Shown here: positions 15,388 to 23,986 of the stretch, piece by piece
Layout: every line of letters begins with the position of its first letter
How positions within the stretch are numbered: position 1 is the stretch's first letter
Source: Rhizobium cauense
GTDB taxonomy: Bacteria > Pseudomonadota > Alphaproteobacteria > Rhizobiales > Rhizobiaceae
Assembly (NCBI RefSeq): GCF_019511525.1
Contig: NZ_JAEUAT010000006.1
Coordinates: forward strand, 1-64,000
Reading direction: 5' to 3'
DNA length: 64,000 bases
Notes under the pieces: model-generated
The model's input: the letters and a program-made list of their open reading frames with translations, nothing else
Databases searched by the model: none
Told to the model about the DNA's origin: nothing
Position numbers and translations under genes: made by a program

Positions 15388-16758
15388 TCAGTTGCCGGTC
15401 GGGGCGAATTCTTCAGCCTCGATTTCCTCCAGCGAGCGGTTCTTCGTCGGGATACCGAGGAGGAGAACGGACAGCGCTCCGACGAAGAGGATCACCGTCG
15501 TCATACCGAATACGCCGGCGAACCCGCCGATCGGGTAGACGGCGCCGACCAGGATCGGCGCTGCGATGCCACCGATGCGTCCGATGGCCGAGGCCGTCCC
15601 GACACCGGTCGCACGAATGCGGGTCGGGAACACTTCAGGCGTATAGGCATATTCGCCGGCGGCGACACCGTTGATAAAGAAGGACAGGGTCATGGCGAGG
15701 ACGATGACCTGCATGTCACCGGTCGCGAATGCCAATGAAAGAGCCGAGACGGCGGCGAGCGCCATGTAGAGGACGATCGTATATGGACGGCCGATTTTTT
15801 CGCAAAACCACGCGGCGGTGAAATAGCCCGGGATCTGGGCGGCAAAAATCAGAATCGAGAACGAAAAGCTCTTGGTCATCGTCATGCCGCGCTCAACAAG
15901 CAGGCTTGGGATCCAGGTCATGAATGCGTAGATGCTGAACGTAACAGAAACCCACAAAAGCCAGGTCATGATTGTGATGCGCAGAAAGCGCGGCGAAAGC
16001 AGGACCTTGAAATTGGCGATAAGCGAGGTGTTGGGGGTCGCGACAACCTTTGGCGCCGGAGCAACCGGAGGCAGGGAAACGCCTCGGGCGACATAGTCCC
16101 GTTCGATCGCTGTCACGATCGCGTTTGCCTCTTCATGACGCCCCTGGTTCTCCAGCCAACGGGGAGATTCGGTTAGGCCGCGACGCCACCATAGAACTAT
16201 CACCACCGGCATCGCCGTCACGACCAAGGCATAACGCCATCCGTCATCAGAAGCCGGCACAAGGAGGTAGCCTAGAACGGCGGAAACCACGAAGCCGAAG
16301 GAAAAGAATGCGGCGAGCGAAGCAGTAAACCGTCCACGATACTTGGCACCGACGAATTCGGACAGGAACGGTGCGATGATGGCGGCTTCCGCGCCCATGC
16401 CGATACCGCCGATCACCCGCAGTGCGAAAAACTGGTGCCAGTCGTTGACGGCTGCGCCCGCAAGGCTCGCCAGGCAAAAGAGTACGAGCGCCCATAGCAT
16501 GACGTTCTTCCGACCGTATCGGTCGCCGATTGCGCCCGCGATCAGCGCGCCAATCAGAAATCCGACATACGTGCTGCTGGCCAGATAACCGACCTGGAGA
16601 CTGGTCAGCTGCCATTGCACGCGTAGCGCGGGCAGGAGGAAGGCGATGATGCCGGCGTCCCAGGCTTCAAACATGTAGCCAAGGCCGCCCATCATGAGCA
16701 GCTTGTACTGGAAACGGCCGACGGGCAGCCTTTCAAGTCGTGCAGCGGTATTCGACAT
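15388..16758 (-). CDS. MFS transporter, sugar/aromatic-acid type
   Basis: 456 residues, 12 predicted helices. Between TM2 and TM3 is G-D-R-Y-G-R-K-N, the classic MFS loop; W-R-Y-A-L-V and G-L-T-E-S-P-R-W-L at the end of TM6 are typical of the AAHS/sialate/sugar group. An E-Y-A-Y-T-P-E-V-F-P-T-R-I-R-A-T-G segment precedes TM11. It heads the operon with GAF and amidohydrolase genes and is divergent from the RpiR regulator, so it probably imports the amidohydrolase substrate. Confidence 0.85.
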   Translation of the reverse strand: MSNTAARLERLPVGRFQYKLLMMGGLGYMFEAWDAGIIAFLLPALRVQWQLTSLQVGYLASSTYVGFLIGALIAGAIGDRYGRKNVMLWALVLFCLASLAGAAVNDWHQFFALRVIGGIGMGAEAAIIAPFLSEFVGAKYRGRFTASLAAFFSFGFVVSAVLGYLLVPASDDGWRYALVVTAMPVVIVLWWRRGLTESPRWLENQGRHEEANAIVTAIERDYVARGVSLPPVAPAPKVVATPNTSLIANFKVLLSPRFLRITIMTWLLWVSVTFSIYAFMTWIPSLLVERGMTMTKSFSFSILIFAAQIPGYFTAAWFCEKIGRPYTIVLYMALAAVSALSLAFATGDMQVIVLAMTLSFFINGVAAGEYAYTPEVFPTRIRATGVGTASAIGRIGGIAAPILVGAVYPIGGFAGVFGMTTVILFVGALSVLLLGIPTKNRSLEEIEAEEFAPTGN

Positions 16759-16786
16759 TTTTGTTCCCCAACATATGGTATGACCG

Positions 16787-16836
16787 CGGTCCGCAGGTGC
16801 AGCGGACCGGGTAGAGCTGTAATATCACGCAATATT
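16787..16836. promoter_or_regulatory. Divergent MFS/RpiR promoter with two dyads
   Basis: CGGTCCGC (16787-16794) and GCGGACCG (16802-16809) are perfect inverted arms with a 7-nt spacer. A second, AT-rich dyad AATAT/ATATT lies at about 16821-16836. One or both are probably operators of the RpiR protein. Confidence 0.5.
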
Positions 16837-16858
16837 TTTTGCATGAGGTGAAACAAAT

Positions 16859-17782
16859 ATGCAATACGCAAAAAACGCTGCAGACGATTTTGCGGAATCT
16901 CTTGAGGACTGGCTTCGCAACCTCGATGAAAAATACGGCTTAACGCCTGCGGCCCACGAGGTCGTCCAGGCAGTGATAAATGACCCTCGACATGCCTCCT
17001 TTGCCTCAGCGGCAGAGCTTGCAAAGAAGGCCGAAGTCAACGTGGCGACAATCACGCGAACCGCGCAAAGCCTTGGTTTTTCTGGGTGGCCGGACCTGCG
17101 CCAGGAAATTCGCGCCCGTTTCATGAGCAAGCTCTCCGCACCGGAGGTCAGCGTCGTTCACCAGCAGGAGACCGGCAACGACCGTCCGTTTGACGCGGCG
17201 GTGAACCGACAGATCGAGCAACTAACAGCGCTGCGCCGGCGGACCGACCGGCAATCGGTCCGCGACGTTGCAAAAATTATTGCAGGTGCAAAGCGACGAA
17301 TCGTACTTGGATCGGGAAGTTTCGAGTCGATTGCCAACATTCTTGCGCACCATTCGACGCTCTGTGGTTATCGCATGGAACTGGCGACCGATGGAGTGAC
17401 GATCGCGAACGCGCTGGGAGATGTGAAAGAAGGCGACGTGGTGATCATAATCACCTTCTGGCGCCTATATAACTCGGCGATCAAGGCGGCCCGGCAAGCC
17501 AAGGCGAAGGGCGCGACAACTTGCGTTATTACCGATGCGGCCGTCGATGCATTGGCAGAGACCGCCGATCACCTTTTGTTGGCGCCAGCGGAAAGCACCT
17601 CGTTCTTCGCGACCATCCTTCCCGCCATCAGCCTTGTGGAGGGTATATCAGCGGAACTCGGCGCACTCGATCCTGAAGTGAGCAGCCGCTCCGTCGCACG
17701 CTTCGAGGAGCAGTGGCAGGATCAGGATTTGCTTTTTACCAAGACCGCGCCAATGGCAGGCAAGCCTTTTGATTCCATTTGA
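16859..17782 (+). CDS. MurR/RpiR-family regulator with SIS domain
   Basis: 307 residues. N-terminal HTH_6 domain (about 25-100; A-E-L-A-K-K-A-E-V-N-V-A-T-I-T-R is the helix-turn-helix), then a sugar-isomerase (SIS) domain with G-S-G-S-F-E-S near 150, I-T-F-W-R-L-Y near 205 and A-P-A-E-S-T-S-F-F. In the family the SIS domain binds a phosphosugar; here the partner genes suggest an amide or amino-sugar ligand. GAGGTG lies before the ATG. It is divergent from the MFS gene. Confidence 0.9.
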   Translation: MQYAKNAADDFAESLEDWLRNLDEKYGLTPAAHEVVQAVINDPRHASFASAAELAKKAEVNVATITRTAQSLGFSGWPDLRQEIRARFMSKLSAPEVSVVHQQETGNDRPFDAAVNRQIEQLTALRRRTDRQSVRDVAKIIAGAKRRIVLGSGSFESIANILAHHSTLCGYRMELATDGVTIANALGDVKEGDVVIIITFWRLYNSAIKAARQAKAKGATTCVITDAAVDALAETADHLLLAPAESTSFFATILPAISLVEGISAELGALDPEVSSRSVARFEEQWQDQDLLFTKTAPMAGKPFDSI

Positions 17783-18129
17783 TAAAGACCAAAAGTCCGA
17801 TGGTAAGTGGATACGTCGTATTTGTTGGTCTTGAAAGGCCCCAAACCGGCGACACGCGAAGGCAGAATTGCATGTCGTTCCGCACACAAGGTCGCCGGCG
17901 GGCTGCGCGTGAAACTGCCCATTTCAGCGGGTTCATAGTCTCAACTTCACCCTCAACCGGGACCACTATCGCTCGAAATGCCCGCGCGGTAGTGGGGATG
18001 CGAAGATTCACGGCAACGATATCCCCATAAAAGCGGAGATTACTGCCATTCTGCGCATTTGCACCCTATTTGGGGACAGGCCTATATCGTTCCGCTGTCA
18101 ACCAGCACGCTGCAATAACCTTCAAGTGG
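17783..18129. other. Intergenic stretch with a long dyad
   Basis: No credible gene in 347 bases. AAGACCAA (17785-17792) is inverted exactly as TTGGTCTT (17825-17832) right after the RpiR stop; with a 32-nt loop it is a weak terminator candidate. Confidence 0.4.
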
Positions 18130-18915
18130 TTACCCGACTTCCAACGTGCGCGAGGTCATGTCCTCAGTACCCCATTCTTCGATTGTGATATCGCCTCCCA
18201 GATCAAGCTTCGTACAAATGAAATGCGACAGCGCGTCCTTCCGGATCACCGCCGCGCTCAGACGTCCGGTTCGGTATGCTGCGGTATCGACGGCAATGCG
18301 ATTGTCGTAAACTTCAGGGCGCAGCGAGCTTGTGATCGTGTGGCCATGCACGACGACATGATCGAAAGGGTTCACGTGGTCGAGGAACCCTGCCCTGATC
18401 CATCGCAAGTCGTAATCGGTCTGTGCGGACAGAGGAACCCCGGGACGGACGCCAGCATGGACAAAACAATATCGTCCAATCTCCCTGTAGGTCAGCGCAC
18501 TATCAAGAAGGGCCGCATGATGGGGGAAGGCCTCGCGAACGTCTGCAGCAATACCCTTGAAATCTGGAACCGGACGCCTCGAATAGGCATTGACGGTCGC
18601 CATCCCGCCCCAGTCCATCCAGTTCACAGCATCTTCGGGAGACAGTTCCTCGCGGAGCAACGAGCGGAGGTAGAAATCGTGATTGCCCAGGACGAGTGAC
18701 GAACCGGGATAAAGGTCAAGCGTCGAAGCGACGAGATCAAGCACCTTCGGACTGCGAGGGCCGCGATCGATCAAATCACCCAAGAATATCACAATCGGCT
18801 TCGTGGAGCTCTTATTGGCCGAGACAGCGATGTGAGACAACAGGACTTCGAGAAGATCGACACGACCGTGAATATCGGCTATTGCATAAATTTCCGGCAC
18901 GGCATCATCGTTCAT
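18130..18915 (-). CDS. PPP-family serine/threonine (PrpA-like) protein phosphatase
   Basis: 261 residues from ATG 18915 (GGAGAG 10 nt upstream; ATG or TTG starts up to 18969 are possible). The metal-site motifs are complete: D-I-H-G at 14-17, G-D-L-I-D-R-G at 46-52, G-N-H-D at 77-80, His153 in H-A-G and H-G-H at 190-192. The family includes PrpA/PrpB and Ap4A hydrolases. No kinase or other partner is near, so the substrate is unknown. A 15-bp palindrome about 70 bp upstream may regulate it. Confidence 0.85.
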   Translation of the reverse strand: MNDDAVPEIYAIADIHGRVDLLEVLLSHIAVSANKSSTKPIVIFLGDLIDRGPRSPKVLDLVASTLDLYPGSSLVLGNHDFYLRSLLREELSPEDAVNWMDWGGMATVNAYSRRPVPDFKGIAADVREAFPHHAALLDSALTYREIGRYCFVHAGVRPGVPLSAQTDYDLRWIRAGFLDHVNPFDHVVVHGHTITSSLRPEVYDNRIAVDTAAYRTGRLSAAVIRKDALSHFICTKLDLGGDITIEEWGTEDMTSRTLEVG

Positions 18916-19264
18916 AGCGATCAAACTCTCCATTGCAAACATCCTGCGCCATCGCGCCTGGGACGGCAAAGCTCTACCTCACCGGTTGTGTACTACACAA
19001 GACGACGACGAATGAGCAGACAAACGGTCGTCTCCACCGTGAGCACCACGGCCAAGATGATAGTCGGGCCCTTGACTAGAAAATGTCAGCATCGGACACG
19101 CCCGTCGGGGTCATGGTCGTCGGAAAGCAGGCCGGCGGACTGCTCTTTCTCTCCGTGCTCGTCCCAATCGTCGGGACGGGCCGGAGGAAGGAAAGGTGCA
19201 CCCGCACGGCATTACTAGCTGATGCAAAAAGGATGCGCTTAAACGCTTGTTCCTGCAAAAATAG
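18916..19264. other. Intergenic stretch with a 15-bp palindrome
   Basis: TTGTGTA (18986-18992), one base, TACACAA (18994-19000) is perfectly symmetric, of the kind bound by GntR- or TetR-type repressors. Nothing else is recognised before the antitoxin operator. Confidence 0.45.
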
Positions 19265-19280
19265 AGAATCTGGATATTCT
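19265..19280 (+). promoter_or_regulatory. Probable antitoxin operator
   Basis: AGAAT (19265-19269) and ATTCT (19276-19280) are inverted with a 6-nt spacer, 25 bases upstream of the Phd-like antitoxin ATG. This is the expected place for antitoxin autoregulation. Confidence 0.4.
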
Positions 19281-19304
19281 GAAAATCCCAATCGGAGTTC
19301 GTTC

Positions 19305-19565
19305 ATGCGCCAGTTCACAACGGGTGACCTCAATAAGCTGATCGGTAACGTCACCGATGCAGCGAGCCGCGAGCCGGTTGTGCTCACCAAACACCGGAAA
19401 CCGCGGTTTGTCCTTATGAGCTACGATCACTACGAGCGTCTACGCAGCGGCGGCGATAGTCGCACAGTGCATCGTGCGTCGGAAATGCCAGCAAAGCATC
19501 TAGAGCTTCTTGAAGCGGAAGTCGATCGTCTGGCGCGTGGCGAGGGTTACGGCGATGAGCCGTGA
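19305..19565 (+). CDS. Phd/YefM-type antitoxin
   Basis: 86 residues from ATG 19305 (GGAG 7 nt upstream; the open frame extends further but has no start signal). N-terminal Phd/YefM fold: F-T-T-G-D-L-N-K-L-I-G-N-V, then P-V-V-L-T-K-H-R-K-P-R-F-V-L-M-S-Y-D-H-Y-E-R-L. The acidic tail (E-L-L-E-A-E-V-D-R-L) would neutralise a toxin. The toxin gene that should follow is only a 27-codon fragment, so this is an orphan antitoxin. Confidence 0.8.
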   Translation: MRQFTTGDLNKLIGNVTDAASREPVVLTKHRKPRFVLMSYDHYERLRSGGDSRTVHRASEMPAKHLELLEAEVDRLARGEGYGDEP

Positions 19566-19638
19566 ATTTCTCCCCGGCCAAATCATCGCCGTCGATCCGC
19601 TTGACCATGGCATGTCAACGAAATGCGCGAACGAATAG
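19555..19638 (+). pseudogene. Short frame overlapping the antitoxin, possible toxin remnant
   Basis: ATG 19555 overlaps the antitoxin by 11 nt, the usual TA spacing. The frame reads M-S-R-E-F-L-P-G-Q-I-I-A-V-D-P and stops after 27 codons. The P-G-Q-I-I-A-V-D run is reminiscent of PemK/MazF-like toxin N termini. It could equally be noise. Confidence 0.3.
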
Positions 19639-19705
19639 AGATGGCCGGAACGATGTCGAGGCGACACCAATCGTGGTAAGCTCAGCGTTCATGATCGCCC
19701 TGCCG

Positions 19706-20485
19706 TTAGAGCATGTAGCTGATCGGTACGTCGCTGACCGGGTGCGGGAAGACGCCCATGTCCACGCCGAACACCGACTTTAGGACCTCCGACTGAACAA
19801 TATCTGCGGGACGGCCTTGCGCCGCAATCCGGCCGCCGTTGAGAGCGATGATTTCGTCGCAGTAGCGCGCAGCGAGATTGATGTCATGGAGGACGACCAC
19901 GATGGTCAAACCGCGCTCGTGACTAAGCTCGCGCAAAAGCGCGAGGACCCCGTCCTGGTGAAGCAGATCAAGCGCCGAAGTGGGTTCATCGAGGAGCAGG
20001 CAGCTTGCGTTTTGAGCAAGCATCATGGCGATCCAGGCGCGCTGGCGCTCACCGCCGGACATGTTCGCTACCAGACTGTCCCGGAAACGTTCAAGATCAG
20101 TCCGTTCGATCGCGTTGTCGACAAGCTCCTGATCGGCCTTGGTAAAGCGGCCAAGCGTCCCATGCCAAGGGAAGCGGCCAAGCGCCACCAGCTCGCTGAC
20201 CGTCATGCCGTCGGTTGCGGGCGTGAATTGCGGCATATAGGCCACCTGGCGCGCGAAAGCCCTGTTTGCCCAGCGTGCCGCAGGCTCTCCCTGTAGCGAA
20301 AGATCGCCTGACGTTGGTACGACCTGACGAGCCATGATCTTGAGAAGGGTGCTCTTGCCGCTGCCGTTTTGGCCGACCAGCCCGTACACTCGTGCTTTTT
20401 CGAGGCTAAGGTCGATACCCTGTAGGATGCGCTTGCCACTTGCTTCAAACTGTAGCTGAGACATTGTCAGGAATGCGCATGCCAT
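19706..20485 (-). CDS. ABC transporter ATPase, ferric-siderophore/cobalamin type (FhuC/FecE-like)
   Basis: 259 residues from ATG 20485 with GGAGAG 6 nt upstream. Walker A G-Q-N-G-S-G-K-S at 38-45, Q-loop in Y-M-P-Q-F, signature M-S-G-G-E-R-Q-R, Walker [12 protein letters not shown] and switch His in V-L-H-D-I-N-L-A. G-R-F-P-W-H-G after the Q-loop is characteristic of the FhuC/FecE/BtuD group. No permease, binding protein or receptor gene is adjacent, so it is an orphan or a remnant of a larger locus. Confidence 0.85.
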   Translation of the reverse strand: MACAFLTMSQLQFEASGKRILQGIDLSLEKARVYGLVGQNGSGKSTLLKIMARQVVPTSGDLSLQGEPAARWANRAFARQVAYMPQFTPATDGMTVSELVALGRFPWHGTLGRFTKADQELVDNAIERTDLERFRDSLVANMSGGERQRAWIAMMLAQNASCLLLDEPTSALDLLHQDGVLALLRELSHERGLTIVVVLHDINLAARYCDEIIALNGGRIAAQGRPADIVQSEVLKSVFGVDMGVFPHPVSDVPISYML

Positions 20486-20857
20486 TCTAGGCTCTCCGTA
20501 TGCCAGGGTCGATGGATCACCTCACGCTCCTGCGAAACTTTACCTCGCCTGTCAACTTATAACTACTTAGCGGGCCGTCGCGTGGGTGATTTCGGGCTGT
20601 CTTGGTCTAGGGGGTGGTGGGCGGCTAAGTTGAAATCACTTCGAGACCACACCCGTGAACTCGAGCAGGTCTAAAGTAACGAGCCCGGCAAGAGTAGAAG
20701 CTTCCGACTAGGCTCCTCATGTTTTTCGACTGGAACGTCGCCGGCAGTAGCGTGCTCCGCTCGTTACCCAAAGCTGAAAGAGGTGGCGCCTCTCGTCTCA
20801 TCGGCCCCGATGGGACGCTGCCCACCAAAATTCGCAAGGACCACATCCAGGCGAAGA
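20486..20857. other. Intergenic stretch with an inverted repeat
   Basis: 372 bases with no credible gene; a 73-residue minus-strand frame has no domain. GTGATTTC (20586-20593) is inverted as GAAATCAC (20632-20639), and GGTCT/AGACC (20604-20608, 20644-20648) interleaves with it, so the two cannot both form as simple hairpins. Confidence 0.35.
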
Positions 20858-22345
20858 TCAGACTTCCCTAGGCCGTGTTGGCCCCTCCAAACTTCCAATC
20901 AGGGTCGCGCTTGCATCGTTCAAACCTAGGACTTCCGTAGGAATATTATGGACCGTGAACCGTTTCACGACCCGATCGAGGGCCGCGACGGCTGTGATGT
21001 CCCAGAAGTGAGCCTGAGACACATCGATTATCACTGCACGGCCAACTGCTGCCTCAATGTCAAATGCGTCGATGAAGATATCTGCGGAGGCGAAGAACAC
21101 CTGCCCTGATACTCGATATTTCACCTCGTTCCTGACATCGTCGATCTCGGTCTTCACCTGAAGCAGACGGGCCACCTTGAAGGTGAAAAACACCCCGCTC
21201 AACAAGACACCAACAGTTACACCAAGAGCAAGATTGGCGCTGAACACCGTGACAAGAACGGTCATCACCATAACCGCGCTCGACATCTTTGGATGGACCA
21301 CCACAGTCCTTAGCGACGACCAATCGAACGTGTCGATCGACACCATTACCATGATAGAAACCAATGCTGCGACGGGAACCTGGGAAACCCATGGCTTCAG
21401 GAGGACCATCAGTACGAGCAAAAACGCACCGGCAAAAAGTGTCGAGAGACGTCCGCGGCCTCCGTATTTCACGTTGCTGACGGTCTGGCCGATCATGCCA
21501 CAGCCCGCGATCCCACCAAACAGACTAGCAGCCAGATTGGCGATACCGAGACCTGTGCATTCCCTGTTCTTCGAGCTCGACGTGCCGGTGAGATCGTCGA
21601 CGACGCTCGCCGTCATCATGGACTCCAGCATACCAACCATGGCGATGGCCAGCGCGGGCCCTGCGATTATCTTCAGGGTTTCCAACGTTACTGGCACGAT
21701 GGGCCAGCTGAAGATTGGGAAAGAGTCCGGCAGTTTACCGAGATCCGCGACCGTCGTGACCGGAAGATGCAACGAGATCGATGCGGCCGTCAGAACGAGA
21801 ATGCAAATCAACGGAGACGGAATCGCTGTTGTAATCCTGGGCACCAGATAGATGACAGCCAATCCCGCGGCCAGCATGCCATAAGATAGCCAGTCGCCAC
21901 CGATGATATGCGGAAGCTGCGCTGCAAAGATGAGAATCGCCAAGGCATTGACGAAGCCGGTACGAACAGACTTCGACACGAACCTCATGAGAACGCCAAG
22001 ACGCAGAAGTCCAAACGCAACTTGAAACACGCCTGCGAGCAATCCGGCAGCGAGAAGATATGGCAATCCGTGGGCATGAACCAGAGGAGCTGCGACAAGT
22101 GCAACTGATCCGGCAGCTGCAGAAATCATGGCAGGACGACCGCCGGTGAACGCGATGACGATGCCTATAACAAAGGAGGCGAACAGACCGACTTGCGGGT
22201 CAACGCCGGCGACAAAGGAAAAAGCAATAACCTCGGGGATCAGTGCGAAGGTTGCGACGGCACCGGCGAGCATCTCGCGTGTGGGATTGGCGGACCACTC
22301 CCGACGTATGGAAGAAAAATGCATAGTTGAATTCTCGCAAAGCAT
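20858..22345 (-). CDS. SulP-family anion transporter with STAS domain
   Basis: 495 residues. About 11 hydrophobic segments carry SulP hallmarks: an early [17 protein letters not shown], then [18 protein letters not shown] and [11 protein letters not shown]. The C-terminal 110 residues are a STAS domain ([11 protein letters not shown]...[13 protein letters not shown]). Family substrates are sulfate, bicarbonate or carboxylates; none is indicated here. GAGGG lies 7 nt before ATG 22345; ATG 22324 is an alternative. Confidence 0.9.
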   Translation of the reverse strand: MLCENSTMHFSSIRREWSANPTREMLAGAVATFALIPEVIAFSFVAGVDPQVGLFASFVIGIVIAFTGGRPAMISAAAGSVALVAAPLVHAHGLPYLLAAGLLAGVFQVAFGLLRLGVLMRFVSKSVRTGFVNALAILIFAAQLPHIIGGDWLSYGMLAAGLAVIYLVPRITTAIPSPLICILVLTAASISLHLPVTTVADLGKLPDSFPIFSWPIVPVTLETLKIIAGPALAIAMVGMLESMMTASVVDDLTGTSSSKNRECTGLGIANLAASLFGGIAGCGMIGQTVSNVKYGGRGRLSTLFAGAFLLVLMVLLKPWVSQVPVAALVSIMVMVSIDTFDWSSLRTVVVHPKMSSAVMVMTVLVTVFSANLALGVTVGVLLSGVFFTFKVARLLQVKTEIDDVRNEVKYRVSGQVFFASADIFIDAFDIEAAVGRAVIIDVSQAHFWDITAVAALDRVVKRFTVHNIPTEVLGLNDASATLIGSLEGPTRPREV

Positions 22346-22626
22346 GGCGGCGCCCTCGTGTGGGACGGCCGATTGAATCGCATGCAGGTTTTGCGTGGTC
22401 TGGCGGATCGGCGGCCAGAAGAGCCACCCGGAGTTTCACCGGGTCCGTGGTGAGTGAATTTGTAATATCGCAATCTTTCCGCGATGCAACATGCAATCTC
22501 GGGGACTATCTGGATGCCCCGCGGCCTAAACAACCTAGATAGGGCTATAGATGCTTTAAGGATGGAGTGGCGGAAGGCAGCGAGCCCTGCTGCTGAAAAT
22601 TCCACGGCAAAGGCGAGTCCTGGACC

Positions 22627-23533
22627 TTATGCGCGACTGCCGACTTTTCCGGGTCTTGCCAGTGACCGTGCGATATCGACGATATCGTCACGCGAGGCGG
22701 TTGGGTCCTCCTTGTTCCAGGCAACGCCAAGCCCGATCCGGAAGTCGACCCCCCTCACCTTCTTCAGTTCGAACGCACGGTTCGGAAGCTCAAGCGTCCA
22801 TTCCGGCGCAAAGCCGATGCCAAGACCGGCCGAGACTAGCGATACCAAAGACCAGGTGTCGTCACAGGAATAGGCGATGTTCTTGGTCAGGTCGTATTCC
22901 TCGAACTTCTCATTGAAGTACCGTTCCGTGAACGACAGGTTCTGCCGGTTGAAGGCGATGATCTTCTGATCCCTCAGATCATCGATCGAAATGTCATCGC
23001 GCTTTGCCAGCGGATTGGAGTGGCCGACGGCCAGATAGTAGCGCTCATGGGCAATCGAGAAGAAGCGCAGCGAGCCAATGTTTTCGACCGGGCGGATGAA
23101 GCCGAGATTGATCTGGCCACTCTCCAGGTTGCGGATGATGTCGCCGGTATTGCCCGACGAGATATGGATGCGGACATCGGGGAACTTGCGGGCGATCTTC
23201 GACAGGAACGTTGGCAGCATACCCGATGGTGGCGGGATAGACGGTGCCGATCCTGATCTGGCGGATGCGGCTGCCGCCGGCAGCCCTGGTCAGCTCGGTG
23301 CCGAGCTCGACCTCGCTGAGGATGCGGACACAGCGATCGTAGAAGGTTTCCCCTGCCCTGGTCAGTTCGACCCGCCTGGTCGAGCGGATGAACAGGGCAC
23401 AGCCAAGCTCCCGTTCCAGCGACATGACATGATTGCTCAGCGCTGGCTGGGCAATCCGCATCTTGGCTGCCGCCCTGCCGAAGTGCAGTTCCTCGGCCAC
23501 CGCTTTGAAGTATGAGAGTTGGCGCAGTTCCAA
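22627..23533 (-). pseudogene. LysR-family regulator, copy B, frameshifted
   Basis: Near-identical to the LysR gene at 11856-12788. One extra base near 23221-23224, compared with copy A at about 12476-12483, shifts the frame after roughly 100 residues, so the DNA-binding domain is separated from the effector domain. The ATG of copy A is a TTG here (23531-23533), with a good GGAGGA at 23543-23548. The last residues also diverge from copy A. Like copy A it is divergent from an XRE gene, but that XRE gene is unrelated to the one beside copy A. It could be a sequencing error; otherwise it is a recent pseudogene. Confidence 0.8.
22650..23530 (-). repeat. Direct repeat, LysR copy B
   Basis: Second copy of the sequence at 11910-12785, same orientation. 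Homology ends close to the start codon on one side and just inside the stop on the other. Confidence 0.8.
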
Positions 23534-23572
23534 AGCCGGCACTCCTCCAGGCAAAATATCTGTCCACGCGAC

Positions 23573-23619
23573 ATCGATATCGATTTTTGTAGAGTATACT
23601 CCGTGGAGAAATACTCCAC
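23573..23619 (+). promoter_or_regulatory. Tandem palindromic operators before a small XRE gene
   Basis: Three symmetric sites in 47 bases: ATCGATATCGAT (23573-23584), GAGTATACTC (23592-23601) and GTGGAG-5-CTCCAC (23603-23619). The last two share the half-site pattern G-G-A-G...C-T-C-C and touch, the layout of a cooperative dimer pair on a repressor operator. The region also holds the start of LysR copy B on the other strand. Confidence 0.6.
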
Positions 23620-23637
23620 AAGAATTTTCCTGCTAAA

Positions 23638-23847
23638 ATGGAAATTCGGGAGACATTCGCGCGGAACTTGAGGCGAATGCGACAGGCCAGCGGCATGTCG
23701 CAGGAGGATCTCGCGCACAAAGCTGAGATTGATCGGACGTACGTAAGTTCGCTCGAGAGAGCGGTCTACAGCCCAACTATCGAAGTCGTCGACAAGCTCG
23801 CCAAGGCACTAGGCACCGACGCCGCCGAACTACTCAAGAAATCCTAG
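23638..23847 (+). CDS. Small XRE-family regulator, C-protein-like
   Basis: 69 residues, a bare helix-turn-helix domain: L-R-R-M-R-Q-A-S-G-M-S-Q-E-D-L-A-H-K-A-E-I-D-R-T-Y-V-S-S-L-E-R, ending A-A-E-L-L-K-K-S. Length and the D-R-T-Y-V-S-S-L-E-R recognition helix resemble restriction-modification controller (C) proteins and phage-type repressors. Tandem palindromes lie 19-65 bases upstream. No methylase or nuclease gene follows; the next gene has its own promoter. Confidence 0.85.
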   Translation: MEIRETFARNLRRMRQASGMSQEDLAHKAEIDRTYVSSLERAVYSPTIEVVDKLAKALGTDAAELLKKS

Positions 23848-23923
23848 CGGTCGCGGAGACAAAGGGTTGGGGCCTCGGTGTATTATCCCGCCCCTTCGGA
23901 CGACACTCGATCGCATGCGCTTA

Positions 23924-23964
23924 TTGACACAATTCGTGTCTCCGTTCATATCCAATACAGACAC
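23924..23964 (+). promoter_or_regulatory. Promoter with overlapping dyads
   Basis: TTGACA (23924-23929) is a likely -35, with a weak -10 at about 23947-23952. GACAC-5-GTGTC (23926-23940) is a perfect dyad, and GTGTCT (23936-23941) is inverted again as AGACAC (23959-23964). This argues for a start of the next gene downstream of it, at 23987. Confidence 0.5.
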
Positions 23965-23986
23965 TACCGATGACGAGAGACTTCGT

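Noticed and set aside
22533..22556. ACCTAGAT...ATGCTT match to the AraC element
   Set aside because: The spacing is 3 bases longer than in the other copies and no AraC or target gene follows; probably chance, noted only as a weak match.
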